Shown in pieces: positions 20,746-28,434 of a DNA stretch of 46,856 bases (its first letter is position 1; the number at the start of each line of letters is the position of its first letter). The stretch covers positions 1 through 46,856 of IMG/VR virus record IMGVR_UViG_3300044825_002732, one strand, 5' to 3'. This DNA is from a virus. The notes under the pieces were generated by a model. That model was given only the letters and a program-made list of their open reading frames with translations. It searched no databases and was not told the origin of the DNA. A program made the translations under genes and the position numbers.

Positions 20746-22882
20746 AAGCAACCAATTCCACAAATTCACCAAGAATTTTTTTGTTCATCTTTTTAGTGCG
20801 AAGACTCTTCACAAAGGCATTCTTAATTTGTGCTTTAGAAGCATCCTCCGCTACCGAAAACTCAGACTCCTGAGCAAGAGCATTTGAAGAAAGACCAAAG
20901 TAAGTATGATACCCAGAGTTCTTGATAGAAAATGCTTTTTGCTTTTTCCAAGTAGAAGTAAGTTTATCAAACTCACCACCCAACCATCCAGTATAGCGAC
21001 GAATGAACGTATTGGCATCCCGACTTTCAAGAACACGAATACCTATAAAGTTGATATCCTCAAACTTATCACGAAGATTGCGAAGAAGAATATCAGTCTG
21101 CTCCCACCAATCACAATTCAGAGAATAAGTGGTCCCAGTCTTACGGTCCCGCAGGAAGCAACCAGAACCAATATTAGCAGAACCAATATAAGGTTCATCT
21201 TCCCAACGACGATAAACTTCGTTGTGATATTTCAGAGGAGTACCTTCACCATCAGTCAGAATCACACACTGAACCTTTTGAAGTTTGTTCTCTTGCTTGA
21301 ACTTAGGGAGAATCTGATGCAGAGCAACCATAGTTTCGTTCAGGGGAGTTCCCGAAAGATTCATACCCAGAGGGATACAATAAGGAACATAGTAGTTACT
21401 AAATGCAGCAGCAAGACGGAAAATATTCTTCATCTGGTCATCCAGACTCTTGGAATTGACTTTACTAGTGAACAGATTCATCAGAGAGAACCATTCACCA
21501 ACAATTGCAAGACCACCCTTCTTTTTGTATGAAAGAGTGCGAAGATTTGCCTTACCATTTTCATCATATTTCACCAGAGGATAATCGGATGTGAAAGCAT
21601 AAACCTCAAAAGGAATACCAACTTTCTTACAGAACCAAATGAGGTTATAAAGTTGCTTTACAGTATCCATAATCACATTACCCATAGAACCAGACCAGTC
21701 CAGAATAAATACCAGACCGTGATTCTTACCATCAGCAAGAGTTGTTACTTTCTTGAAAAGGTCTTCATTATACTTGTAGGTATGAAGTTTGGAGCAGTCT
21801 AGAACACCAGTGCGAGCAATAGTTGCACGGGCATAAGAATCTGCTGCCTTACGGCATTCAAATTCCTTCACCAGATAGTTGACTTCCTTTTGAGCAGAAC
21901 GCTTGAACTCATTATACTTTTTATCAATTTCACCGAAAGTGTCTTCATAACCATAATCTTGAAGACGCTGACTCCAACTATCCCGACAATTTTTATGAAT
22001 CTCACTGTTGGTAACAATCACCTTATCCAAATCAAGTTTGGGAAGTTCAATATAAACATTCTCCCGAGTATCGTGTCCCACAAGATCACGAATTGCATCG
22101 GCAAGTGAATCAACAGTCTTCACTTCAGGTTCTTCCTTAGTTTCTCCCCCAGTTTCTTCCTTAGTTTGTTTAGCAGGTTTCTGTTCAGAACCTTCAGAGG
22201 CACCAGAGTTCTCACCCTGAGTCTCAGGTTGGTCGTTCTCACCAGAAGGTTGCTCAGACAGTTCAGATGCTTGACTACCATCACCGCTGGTTTGATTTTC
22301 CAAATTATCCAGATTGAGTTTTATCTCTTCATTCTGCTCACCCTTACAATACTTGTAGAGAATCTCAGCAGCATCAAGAACATCTGCGAAAGATTCGGTG
22401 TTGGAAATTTTCTCAATAATCTCTTTCTCCTTAGCAGTGAATTCAATATTCAAATAACTACCAATCTTGAAGTAAAGATTCGCACGGTCGGCAAGATTGT
22501 AAGTAGAAATATCATCATCACCAATAGCAAAGAAATCTTGGTCACTCAGTTCTTTATAACCACCATAGAAAGTCTTAGCAAGACCAGCATAACGACGCTT
22601 CATCAGACGCTCAATACGAGCATCCTCAACCACGTTCACAAACTGAGGAGGAATTTTACGTTCCTTCAACCAATCCTCATCAGGGGTGAAAAGAGCGTGA
22701 CCGACTTCGTGACCCACCAGAAGATCGTAAACAGTGTTGCTTGCTTTCTCCCATAGAGGCAGCGTCAGCACACGGGTATGGACGTTGAAGCAGGCAGTCT
22801 CTACATTCTTGTGCTCAACCACAAGGTCTTCCGTCGCCAGCAGACGGGCAAGATGGGACTTGATTTCGTGATTGACGGGCAT
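20744..22882 (-). CDS. CobT-like protein: HExxH zincin-like domain plus VWA domain
   Basis: A 712-residue protein. Near the N-terminus is HEVGH (58-62) in DLLVGHEVGHALFTPDED, with NVVEDARIERLMKRR following as a possible third-ligand region, so a metallopeptidase-like domain. Residues ~195-260 are a long Gln/Glu/Ser linker. The C-terminal half is a von Willebrand A domain with an intact metal-binding site: DWSGSMG, SGTPLNET and ILTDGEGTP. Cobaltochelatase CobT and MoxR-partner proteins share this VWA type. With the CobS-like ATPase it probably forms a two-part remodelling machine. Its target, metal chelation or protein, is not evident. Confidence 0.82.
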   Translation of the reverse strand: MPVNHEIKSHLARLLATEDLVVEHKNVETACFNVHTRVLTLPLWEKASNTVYDLLVGHEVGHALFTPDEDWLKERKIPPQFVNVVEDARIERLMKRRYAGLAKTFYGGYKELSDQDFFAIGDDDISTYNLADRANLYFKIGSYLNIEFTAKEKEIIEKISNTESFADVLDAAEILYKYCKGEQNEEIKLNLDNLENQTSGDGSQASELSEQPSGENDQPETQGENSGASEGSEQKPAKQTKEETGGETKEEPEVKTVDSLADAIRDLVGHDTRENVYIELPKLDLDKVIVTNSEIHKNCRDSWSQRLQDYGYEDTFGEIDKKYNEFKRSAQKEVNYLVKEFECRKAADSYARATIARTGVLDCSKLHTYKYNEDLFKKVTTLADGKNHGLVFILDWSGSMGNVIMDTVKQLYNLIWFCKKVGIPFEVYAFTSDYPLVKYDENGKANLRTLSYKKKGGLAIVGEWFSLMNLFTSKVNSKSLDDQMKNIFRLAAAFSNYYVPYCIPLGMNLSGTPLNETMVALHQILPKFKQENKLQKVQCVILTDGEGTPLKYHNEVYRRWEDEPYIGSANIGSGCFLRDRKTGTTYSLNCDWWEQTDILLRNLRDKFEDINFIGIRVLESRDANTFIRRYTGWLGGEFDKLTSTWKKQKAFSIKNSGYHTYFGLSSNALAQESEFSVAEDASKAQIKNAFVKSLRTKKMNKKILGEFVELVA

Positions 22883-22903
22883 AGGTTTGTTTCAGATGCC
22901 ATT

Positions 22904-22909
22904 ATTATA
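22904..22909 (-). promoter_or_regulatory. -10 element (TATAAT) for the CobT-like gene
   Basis: TTTGTATAATAATGG right after the terminator T-run, 22 bases before the ATG at 22882. No convincing -35 at 16-18 bases. Confidence 0.6.
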
Positions 22910-22910
22910 C

Positions 22911-22936
22911 AAAAAAAGAGGGTGCTGAAACCCTCT
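22911..22936 (-). terminator. Rho-independent terminator after the repeat-rich virion gene
   Basis: AGAGGGT and ACCCTCT form a 7-bp stem with a 6-base loop, followed by seven T residues on the minus strand. It ends the transcript of the 22962-24665 gene. Confidence 0.88.
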
Positions 22937-22961
22937 GCTGGTCAGTTTAAAAAGTGGCACA

Positions 22962-24665
22962 TCAATCTTCAAAAATAAGATTTATCCAAGATTCACTCAT
23001 AGAATTCATAATTGCTACAGCAGTTTTTTCGTCAGAAGCATATCCCCCATGAATTAAATGTCCAATTACAATTTCTTCTTTCATTTGAGTTGTATATTTT
23101 TTACCACGGAATTCAAATTGTTTTTGTCCGGAAGTTCTTGCCTTTTTAAAAGCAACATCAAAATCTCCAGCAACACTACCAGTTCCTACTATTTTGGGCC
23201 CGACTTTTTTACGACTACGAATGGTAGTATCAGGATCCATAGTATTGTAAACATCAGTTTTTATAGACTGACGAATCTTCTGATCTTGCTTTCTCTTATT
23301 TTCTTTACCTACCTGATCAACTGCGGCCGCTCCTGCCGCAGCAGTTCCAACAATTCCTGCAGTTTTTAGATTTCTTGATAAAGAAGAAGTTGAAGATTTT
23401 GACGGACCACCAGAAGAAGATGATCCTGTTGCATATTTTTCTAAACCTGGATACTTCATATTTCCAGTTTTTTCTGCAGGAGATAAAGTAGCACGAACAG
23501 TTTGTGTCAAACCACCACCTTTAGATGGTTTTTCACCTCCAGAAGTAGATCGATTTGTTTTTGGTTTAGTTGTTGGTTTTGGTGCTCTTGTACGAACCAA
23601 TGCACCTGCAAGTTCCGGAGTTTCTTTAGTTTTAGGAAGTGCTTCAGGTTTAAAAGTTGGTTTTGGTGCTCTTGTACGAACCAATGCACCTGCAGGTTCA
23701 GCAGTAGATGATTTAACCTTAGGAAGTGCTTCAGGTTTAAAAGTTGGTTTTGGTGCTTTGGTTGTCACTAAGGAACCTGCAGGTTCAGCAGTAGATGATT
23801 TAACCTTAGGAAGTGCTTCAGGTTTAAAAGTTGGTTTTGGTGCTTTGGTTGTCACTAAGGAACCTGCAGGTTCTGATGTTGCTTTAGTTTTAGGAAGTGC
23901 TTCAGGTTTAAAAGTTGGTTTTGGTGCTTTGGTTGTCACTAAGGAACCTGCAGGTTCAGCAGTAGATGATTTAACCTTAGGAAGTGCTTCAGGTTTAAAA
24001 GTTGGTTTTGGTGCTCTTGTACGAACCAATGCACCTGCAGGTTCAGCAGTAGATGATTTAACCTTAGGAAGTGCTTCAGGTTTAAAAGTTGGTTTTGGTG
24101 CCTTTACACTTGCAGATGTTTCTCCTGCTGAAGGAAGTGCTGGTCTAGAAGGTGTACCAGATAATGCCTTAGTAGATGTTACTTTAGTTCCAGAAGGTTT
24201 AGATGGATTTATACGACTTCTGGGTGCTGTTGGTTCATTCCAAACATTGGTTGTAATTTTATTTGAACCTTTTGGAGCAGTTCTAGCAGGTGACGCTTTT
24301 ACTGTTCGGACTATTGGAGTTGGTGAAGCAGATTTTGCAACATTTTGTGCCAATTTAGCAGTTGAAACTGGATTGAGTGCAGTACTAGTAATAAGAGAAT
24401 CAGTAGCTGCAGTTCTTAAGGGTGTTTTTGCTCTTTTTGCAATAAAACCTGCTACTGCTTTTGCACCTTTAACTAAAGAACCCAATCCAGCCTCATTAAT
24501 GAGTTCAACCATTATTTGATTAGACTCTTCTTTACTATATCCTTCACTTAAAAGGTATTCTAAAATTTGATCATAATTATCAACTTCTTCAACTGATTTA
24601 TTTTGAACTTGCCCATAAATTTTATTATAGGATTCCATTAATCCTAACATTTCTTGGTATCTCAT
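22962..24665 (-). CDS. Repeat-rich virion protein with duplicated helical end modules
   Basis: A 567-residue protein. An N-terminal helical module (DQILEYLLSEGYSKEESNQI) is matched by a similar one near the C-terminus (VIGHLIHGGYASDEKTAVAI, then MSESWINLIFED). Between them is a Pro/Lys/Thr-rich region with six 28-29-residue repeats of the type APKPTFKPEALPKVKSSTAE plus PAGxLVxTx. A module FKKARTSGQKQFEFRGKKYT near residue 520 recalls one in phage internal virion proteins. I chose the ATG at 24665; an upstream TTG is less likely. The TATAAATA at 24687-24694 suits a late virion gene. Its function is unknown. Confidence 0.72.
   Translation of the reverse strand: MRYQEMLGLMESYNKIYGQVQNKSVEEVDNYDQILEYLLSEGYSKEESNQIMVELINEAGLGSLVKGAKAVAGFIAKRAKTPLRTAATDSLITSTALNPVSTAKLAQNVAKSASPTPIVRTVKASPARTAPKGSNKITTNVWNEPTAPRSRINPSKPSGTKVTSTKALSGTPSRPALPSAGETSASVKAPKPTFKPEALPKVKSSTAEPAGALVRTRAPKPTFKPEALPKVKSSTAEPAGSLVTTKAPKPTFKPEALPKTKATSEPAGSLVTTKAPKPTFKPEALPKVKSSTAEPAGSLVTTKAPKPTFKPEALPKVKSSTAEPAGALVRTRAPKPTFKPEALPKTKETPELAGALVRTRAPKPTTKPKTNRSTSGGEKPSKGGGLTQTVRATLSPAEKTGNMKYPGLEKYATGSSSSGGPSKSSTSSLSRNLKTAGIVGTAAAGAAAVDQVGKENKRKQDQKIRQSIKTDVYNTMDPDTTIRSRKKVGPKIVGTGSVAGDFDVAFKKARTSGQKQFEFRGKKYTTQMKEEIVIGHLIHGGYASDEKTAVAIMNSMSESWINLIFED
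23576..24103 (-). repeat. Six tandem in-frame repeats of 84-87 bp
   Basis: Six adjacent units encode APKPTFKPEALPK, then KSSTAEPAG or a variant, then ALVRTR or SLVTTK. Units are nearly identical at the DNA level and mix two linker types and two ends. The order of variants suggests expansion by recombination between copies. Length polymorphism among relatives would be expected. Confidence 0.9.
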
Positions 24666-24681
24666 TTTATACAAAGACTTT

Positions 24682-24828
24682 TTAAATATTTATAAAATAA
24701 GAAGCGCCCCCGCTTTGGAGGCGCTTTTTGAGTGCTTGGCGTCGTGCCTTTGCTTGTCGAAGTGCTTGCGGTTTGAGTTTACGCTTCTGCTCCTTTTTAG
24801 AGTGATGGTAGCGATTAGGGATTTGCAT
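24682..24828 (-). CDS. 48-residue, highly basic protein
   Basis: A short ORF starting MQIPNRYHHSKKEQKRKLKP and ending GGASYFINI. About a third of its residues are Lys, Arg or His, predicted as one long basic helix, which suggests nucleic acid binding. It lies 5 bases after the gp46 stop and before the repeat-protein gene. Its last codons form a strong hairpin that may act as a terminator (24696-24725). I recall similar tiny basic proteins after gp46 in cyanophages but no function. Confidence 0.6.
   Translation of the reverse strand: MQIPNRYHHSKKEQKRKLKPQALRQAKARRQALKKRLQSGGASYFINI
24687..24694 (-). promoter_or_regulatory. T4-type late promoter (TATAAATA)
   Basis: Perfect TATAAATA 22 bases before the ATG at 24665. 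It lies inside the last codons of the 48-residue gene and just after a G/C-rich hairpin. Confidence 0.7.
24696..24725 (-). terminator. Possible terminator hairpin within the 48-residue gene
   Basis: AGCGCCTCC and GGGGGCGCT pair over 9 bp (one G-U) with loop AAAGC, followed by the T-rich TTCTTATTTT on the minus strand. The stem is strong but the T-tract is interrupted, and the hairpin lies in coding sequence. Confidence 0.5.
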
Positions 24829-24833
24829 TAGTC

Positions 24834-26555
24834 TTATGTTTGTGAGGACATCATACGGGAAAAACCCTTGACTTTCTCAAAACGGAGGACACTTTCAAAT
24901 TTGTCATGTAAATCTGCCTTATGAGAAATCACAAAGATATTAGCATCCTTAATAACATAACGAATAATCTTTAGAAACTCATCGGTGCCGAAACCATCAA
25001 GTGAAGAATCAAATACCTCATCCATAATCAGCAGGTTAGTATTAACAGAGTTTTTGACTCGGGCGACTTCTCTCCAAGTAAAGAGTAGGGCAAGGTCAAT
25101 TCTCATTTTTTCACCCTCACTAAAAGAACTATAAGAAAAGTCTTCGTGAATGGGTGATTTAATATTCTCATTAAATTCAGAATCCAATTCAAAATTAATA
25201 TAAAAATCCATCATCTGAAGATAACGATTTACCTGCTGATTTATAAATGGAAGATACTTTTTAATAATCTTCGTTTTTACACCATCATCCTTTAATAGGG
25301 AATAGGCAAAATCGTAGTAGACGATTTCTTCTTTTTTCTTTGAGAGGTCTTCAAATGTTTTTTGGAGATTTTCTCTAAATTCTTCTAACTTCTCATGCTC
25401 AGAATTTCGGTTTTTAAGTTGTTTGGTAATAGTTTGAACTTCATTTTCAAGATCTCGGATTTGTCTCTGGTTAAGAGAAATTCGAGTATTGTTTTGAGAA
25501 ATCTCATGATTGAGTTTCGTAATCTCCTTAGATAGAACTGTAAATTGACGCTCTCTTTCCTGCTCTAACTTTATAGTCTCCTCAAGTTCCTGAAAACCTT
25601 TCTGGAGTTCCTTTGCTTTATTTTGAGCGTCTGCAATTCTATTTAACCGAAACTCTTCCTCAATTGTTTGTGTGCAAGTAGGACATACCGTATTTTCAGT
25701 AAAAAATTTGTGCTCTTTAGTAATAGCAGATACTTTTTGAGATAGTTTACCCTTAAGGTTATTAAGTTTTACTAACTTATCACCAGCACCAACAACCTCT
25801 TCTTGCTCCTTAATGAACTTAAAAATTTCCTCCTCCGTCTTGGTATTTTCAAACATATATTGCTCAATTTCTTTATCCAAATCGGAAATTTTCCGACTAT
25901 TAGAATCTATATTAGCATTACCACGATTTTCAAGTTCTTCAATAAAATTCTGCTGCATCTTCATCTTATCCTTGAGATTTTCTTTTTTAATCTCAAGAGA
26001 TTTGATTTGATCTTTTTGGGTACGAATCTTATCTTTGATTAAACCATTCATCGCAGAGAAGATACGAATATCCAGAAGGTCTTCAATTACTTCACGACGA
26101 TGTGCAGTAGTCAATTGCATAAAAGGAACAAAGGTACTCGAACCCAAGATTACAATTTGAGTAAAAGATTTATAATTGACCTTTAGAATATTCTCTTCAA
26201 GAATTTTTTGATTTGCTCTGTCATCTGCTTCTTTATGAAGAAGAGAACCATTTACTTCAATATCAAAAATATTTGGTTTAATACCTCGACGAACAAGATA
26301 GTCTCGATTATTTACAGAAAACTCAATCTCAACTAAACATTCTTTTTCGTTTGTAGTATTTACAAGTTGAGGTTTGTTAATTTTTCTAAATGGTTTATTA
26401 AACAAAACAAATGTAAGTGCGTCAAGAACGGTAGATTTCCCTGCGCCATTTGTACCAATAATTAAATTTGTATGATTTTTTTCAAAATCAATTTCAGTAA
26501 ATTGATTTCCAGATGAAAGAAAATTTTTATATCTAATCTTATGAAATACTAACAT
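24834..26555 (-). CDS. gp46: Recombination nuclease ATPase subunit (gp46, SbcC/Rad50-like)
   Basis: A 573-residue SMC-type ATPase. Walker A is GTNGAGKST (34-42). Long coiled coils on either side of a zinc-hook CPTC (in NTVCPTCTQ) occupy the middle. The C-terminal half-site has FSEGEKMRIDLAL (signature) and LLIMDEVFDSSLDG (Walker B). With gp47 it resects DNA ends to make single strands for UvsX. Length is close to T4 gp46 (560). Its ATG overlaps the DUF3110 gene by 17 bases. Confidence 0.96.
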   Translation of the reverse strand: MLVFHKIRYKNFLSSGNQFTEIDFEKNHTNLIIGTNGAGKSTVLDALTFVLFNKPFRKINKPQLVNTTNEKECLVEIEFSVNNRDYLVRRGIKPNIFDIEVNGSLLHKEADDRANQKILEENILKVNYKSFTQIVILGSSTFVPFMQLTTAHRREVIEDLLDIRIFSAMNGLIKDKIRTQKDQIKSLEIKKENLKDKMKMQQNFIEELENRGNANIDSNSRKISDLDKEIEQYMFENTKTEEEIFKFIKEQEEVVGAGDKLVKLNNLKGKLSQKVSAITKEHKFFTENTVCPTCTQTIEEEFRLNRIADAQNKAKELQKGFQELEETIKLEQERERQFTVLSKEITKLNHEISQNNTRISLNQRQIRDLENEVQTITKQLKNRNSEHEKLEEFRENLQKTFEDLSKKKEEIVYYDFAYSLLKDDGVKTKIIKKYLPFINQQVNRYLQMMDFYINFELDSEFNENIKSPIHEDFSYSSFSEGEKMRIDLALLFTWREVARVKNSVNTNLLIMDEVFDSSLDGFGTDEFLKIIRYVIKDANIFVISHKADLHDKFESVLRFEKVKGFSRMMSSQT

Positions 26556-26811
26556 TTTTTGGGGGAATAATAATATCGTCAGGGGTAATTACAGCATACT
26601 TGTAATTATAAAGTTTACAAGTTTTTATAGCAAGTTCATCATCTACTTCAATAACATCCATTTGAGTATCTTCTTGATCTTCTAACATCAATGCATATCT
26701 TGTCGCATCATCTTCTTCTTCAAATAAAAATAAAACCTTGTGACCGTACTGATCTTGAACAGCATATGCACCATCATCTTTTCTATTTTTAAGTGTGAGA
26801 AGAAACATCAT
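26539..26811 (-). CDS. DUF3110 protein
   Basis: A 90-residue protein matching DUF3110: FLLTLKNRKDDGAYAVQD, a VLFLFEEEDDATRYALMLED block, and a final strand ending in VITPDD. DUF3110 is typical of cyanobacteria and plastids, where its role is unknown to me, so it supports a cyanobacterial host. It sits between gp47 and gp46, overlapping both, so it will be made with the recombination nuclease. I chose the ATG at 26811 because it overlaps the gp47 stop as ATGA; adjacent ATGs at 26808 and 26823 are possible. Confidence 0.75.
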   Translation of the reverse strand: MMFLLTLKNRKDDGAYAVQDQYGHKVLFLFEEEDDATRYALMLEDQEDTQMDVIEVDDELAIKTCKLYNYKYAVITPDDIIIPPKNVSIS

Positions 26812-27848
26812 TCTACTTCGCAAGATTGTCTGTATAAATCTTGAAAAATTCCTTTAATAATATTTTTATCAAGATTGAACTCAGACTCATCGATATAACG
26901 ATTTAGAATTGAAATTGTATTCTCTTCTTCATCAATTTTAAAATCTTCACTTTCCTGAATTTCAAAATTTTCAATAATTTTGAGTTCTTGAATTCCCGAT
27001 GAATAAAGTTTATCAATAAACTTTTCAAAATCTTTTGGTTTAGATTTTTTTCTTACAATCACCTTAACAATTTTGTTTTCATATTCAGTAGTATCAAACA
27101 ATTGATAAGGTGTATCCTCATAATAAATGTTATAGAATAATTTATAAGGATTGTTAATTGGAAAATGCTCCAATGTTTCAGTATCAAAAATATGAAATCC
27201 TCTGGTATCGTTTACATCGGTCCAAAACATTTCATATGGATTACCCAGATAGAAAACCTTACCATTATCTGAGCGAGTATGGTAATGACCAGAAAATACT
27301 TTAATAAACTTATCAAAGATTTTAGGGTCAGTACCGTGGTCTTCCATTACTAGATTTCGGTTTACACGAAAACCTTGAAGTTCTAGATGTCCAAAGGCAA
27401 CTGGTGCTTTCGACTTATTAATTACTTTTAAAGTTTCATCATAATTCTCACTACAAATCCATGGAATAAAAGTCATATCAAGTCCTTTGACTTTTGTATT
27501 TGTTGGAGAACTATAAGTTTTGATATTCGAATAATCTTTGAGAAGTAGTGCTGGAGAATTTACATCGTTGGTATTCTTATAATAACAATCATGATTACCA
27601 ACAATCATATGAGTTTCATAATTACGAAGAGGTTCAAACACAACTCTCTTTGCCCATTCTAGACTTTGGTAATCAATTGATTTACGACTATCAAAAGCAT
27701 CACCCATATGAATGACTGCTTCTACTCCATATTCTTTTAAAGCAGGAAAGAAAATATTCTTATAAAAAAGTTCAAAGTAATCATGAAGATACTTGGATCC
27801 TTTCCTGGCGCCATAGTGAGAGTCAGTATAAACAGCAATAAGGCTCAT
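26808..27848 (-). CDS. gp47: Recombination nuclease subunit (gp47, Mre11/SbcD-like)
   Basis: A 346-residue metallophosphoesterase with the usual motifs in order: DSH (9-11), GDAFDSR, GNHDC, and GHYHTR. These residues bind two metal ions that drive DNA cleavage. It is the nuclease partner of gp46, making 3' single strands for recombination. Length is nearly that of T4 gp47 (339). Its ATG overlaps the gp55 stop by 4 bases, so late sigma factor and nuclease are translated together. Confidence 0.96.
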   Translation of the reverse strand: MSLIAVYTDSHYGARKGSKYLHDYFELFYKNIFFPALKEYGVEAVIHMGDAFDSRKSIDYQSLEWAKRVVFEPLRNYETHMIVGNHDCYYKNTNDVNSPALLLKDYSNIKTYSSPTNTKVKGLDMTFIPWICSENYDETLKVINKSKAPVAFGHLELQGFRVNRNLVMEDHGTDPKIFDKFIKVFSGHYHTRSDNGKVFYLGNPYEMFWTDVNDTRGFHIFDTETLEHFPINNPYKLFYNIYYEDTPYQLFDTTEYENKIVKVIVRKKSKPKDFEKFIDKLYSSGIQELKIIENFEIQESEDFKIDEEENTISILNRYIDESEFNLDKNIIKGIFQDLYRQSCEVE

Positions 27849-28321
27849 CGATTGTTTCTGTGTGAAATAGCATCTTTGATAGAATTATACTCGCTACTAT
27901 GCCCAGAAAGCAAGCTGTCGTCAACCATCATTACCTCATCAAACCCAGTACGTTCAATAATCTTTGTTTTAATATCCAATTGCTTCTTTTCTTTTTGAAT
28001 TCTTCTCAAAAATGCGTAATGAATAATTTGAGTGAAGTATGCAAAAGGATTCTTAGATTTCTCTGGATCAAAATTGTGAATATATTGTACACAATTTTCA
28101 ATTCCATCAGAAATCATATCCTCACGGAACATATAATTTACAAAGTTTGGTTTATATGATAAATGAGTCGCAATCTTCAGAAAACACTCACCAAGATAAT
28201 TTGTAATTCTTGGTTTAGGCAATCCCTTTTCTTTAGCAGCAACAACTTTAGCACGATATACAATCAGTGCTTCTAGTAACTCTTTATTATTTACATAATG
28301 TTCTGTTTTCTTCTTTGACAT
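27845..28321 (-). CDS. gp55: Late transcription sigma factor (gp55)
   Basis: A 158-residue divergent sigma-70 family factor. In T4 it directs host RNA polymerase to TATAAATA late promoters, with gp45 as activator. The region-2-like core is visible as REDMISDGIENCVQYIHNFD followed by NPFAYFTQIIHYAFLRRIQK. There is no region 4, as in T4 gp55 (185 residues). It has its own promoter (28356-28385) resembling host sigma70 sites, so it can be made before late genes are switched on. The late promoters listed in this window are its predicted targets. Confidence 0.94.
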   Translation of the reverse strand: MSKKKTEHYVNNKELLEALIVYRAKVVAAKEKGLPKPRITNYLGECFLKIATHLSYKPNFVNYMFREDMISDGIENCVQYIHNFDPEKSKNPFAYFTQIIHYAFLRRIQKEKKQLDIKTKIIERTGFDEVMMVDDSLLSGHSSEYNSIKDAISHRNNR

Positions 28322-28355
28322 AGAGTCATATTCATCCTTTAATTTAGTTTTGTTT

Positions 28356-28385
28356 ATTATAACACAATTCCAAAGGACTTGACAA
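28356..28385 (-). promoter_or_regulatory. Extended -10 promoter for gp55-gp47-gp46
   Basis: Minus-strand TTGTCA (28380-28385), an 18-base spacer and TGTTATAAT, giving a perfect -10 (28356-28361) with a TG extension. It is 35 bases before the gp55 ATG, in the 113-base gap after the Sm-like gene. The rest of the gap holds nothing I can name. Confidence 0.7.
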
Positions 28386-28434
28386 GATATGAAAATATGA
28401 GTAGACTAGGTTTGTCTCCGTTGAAGATGAGAAT

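Larger units (their letters stand above)
22884..22957 (-). repeat. Intergenic control cassette, copy 1 (before the CobT-like gene)
   Basis: Reads CCACTTTTTAAACTGACCA, a terminator hairpin with seven T residues, TTGTATAATAATG, and GAAACAAACC just before the ATG. It matches 20486-20564 in order and mostly in sequence. There is no clear Shine-Dalgarno sequence; the shared GAAACAAACC sits where one would be. Confidence 0.75.

Noticed and set aside
23576-24103. Regular repeats that look like a CRISPR array
   Set aside because: The repeats are in frame, of 84-87 bp, without unique spacers, and encode a continuous protein; no cas genes are present.
28386-28434. Weak inverted repeats after the Sm-like gene at 28435
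   Set aside because: The stem is about 4 bp with a long loop and no T-run; I cannot support a terminator.
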